From assembly GCA_003483675.1 (NCBI GenBank), contig DMYK01000182.1, positions 1 through 5,230 on the forward strand: 5,230 nt of DNA, in the 5' to 3' direction. The notes beneath the pieces were generated by a model that saw nothing but the letters and a program-made list of their open reading frames with translations, searched no databases and was not told where the DNA came from. The position numbers and the translations under genes are program-made. This document shows, one piece after another, positions 5,221-5,230 of this stretch. Source of the stretch: Microcoleaceae cyanobacterium UBA11344. Lineage in GTDB: Bacteria; Cyanobacteriota; Cyanobacteriia; Cyanobacteriales; Microcoleaceae. Numbering within the stretch: position 1 is the first letter of the stretch; each line of letters begins with the position of its first letter.

Positions 5221-5230
5221 ACTAAACCTT

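Overview
The window most likely comes from a cyanobacterium, probably a filamentous Oscillatoriales/Microcoleus-type organism. Two perfect HIP1 octamers (GCGATCGC) and many CGATCG cores support this, as do an AGAAACCSGGTTTCT-type palindromic repeat and a CRCAGAGRA-type short tandem repeat, both of which I associate with such genomes. The cyanobacterial call is fairly secure; the genus is a guess from memory.

Layout. (1) Positions 1-330 hold the 3' end of a multi-pass membrane protein of the DUF5009 / heparan-alpha-glucosaminide N-acetyltransferase-like acyltransferase group (+ strand, cut by the window edge). (2) Positions 331-511 are a non-coding gap between convergent genes. It contains a stem-loop over the first gene's stop codon, three tandem 9-mers, and a REPIN-like pair of inverted palindromes. 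(3) Positions 512-1570 (- strand) encode a 352-aa protein of unknown function with a membrane anchor and a striking six-fold Lys tetrapeptide repeat. (4) Positions 1571-1767 form a divergent promoter region with a plausible -10 box on each strand; the rightward one sits inside a TGACT-N7-AGTCA inverted repeat. (5) Positions 1768-3406 (+ strand) are a two-gene operon with a 17-nt overlap: a ParA/MinD-type ATPase (349 aa) followed by a 201-aa RiboL-PSP-HEPN-type protein with an intact R-x4-H ribonuclease motif. (6) Positions 3421-5148 (- strand) encode a 575-aa fusion of a beta-class amino-DNA methyltransferase and a C-terminal Mrr-like PD-(D/E)xK nuclease domain. It is convergent with the HEPN gene, 14 nt away. 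(7) Positions 5149-5230 contain a strong, probably bidirectional, intrinsic terminator.

The most interesting part is the ParA-HEPN pair. No ParB gene is present, so this is not an ordinary partition locus. The overlap suggests the two proteins are made together, which fits an ATPase-controlled HEPN RNase acting as an abortive-infection or toxin-antitoxin-like device. The adjacent methyltransferase-nuclease fusion makes the region look like a small defence locus. The domain calls rest on visible motifs; the shared defence function is inference. I do not recall a named defence system with exactly this ParA + HEPN composition, but could not search.
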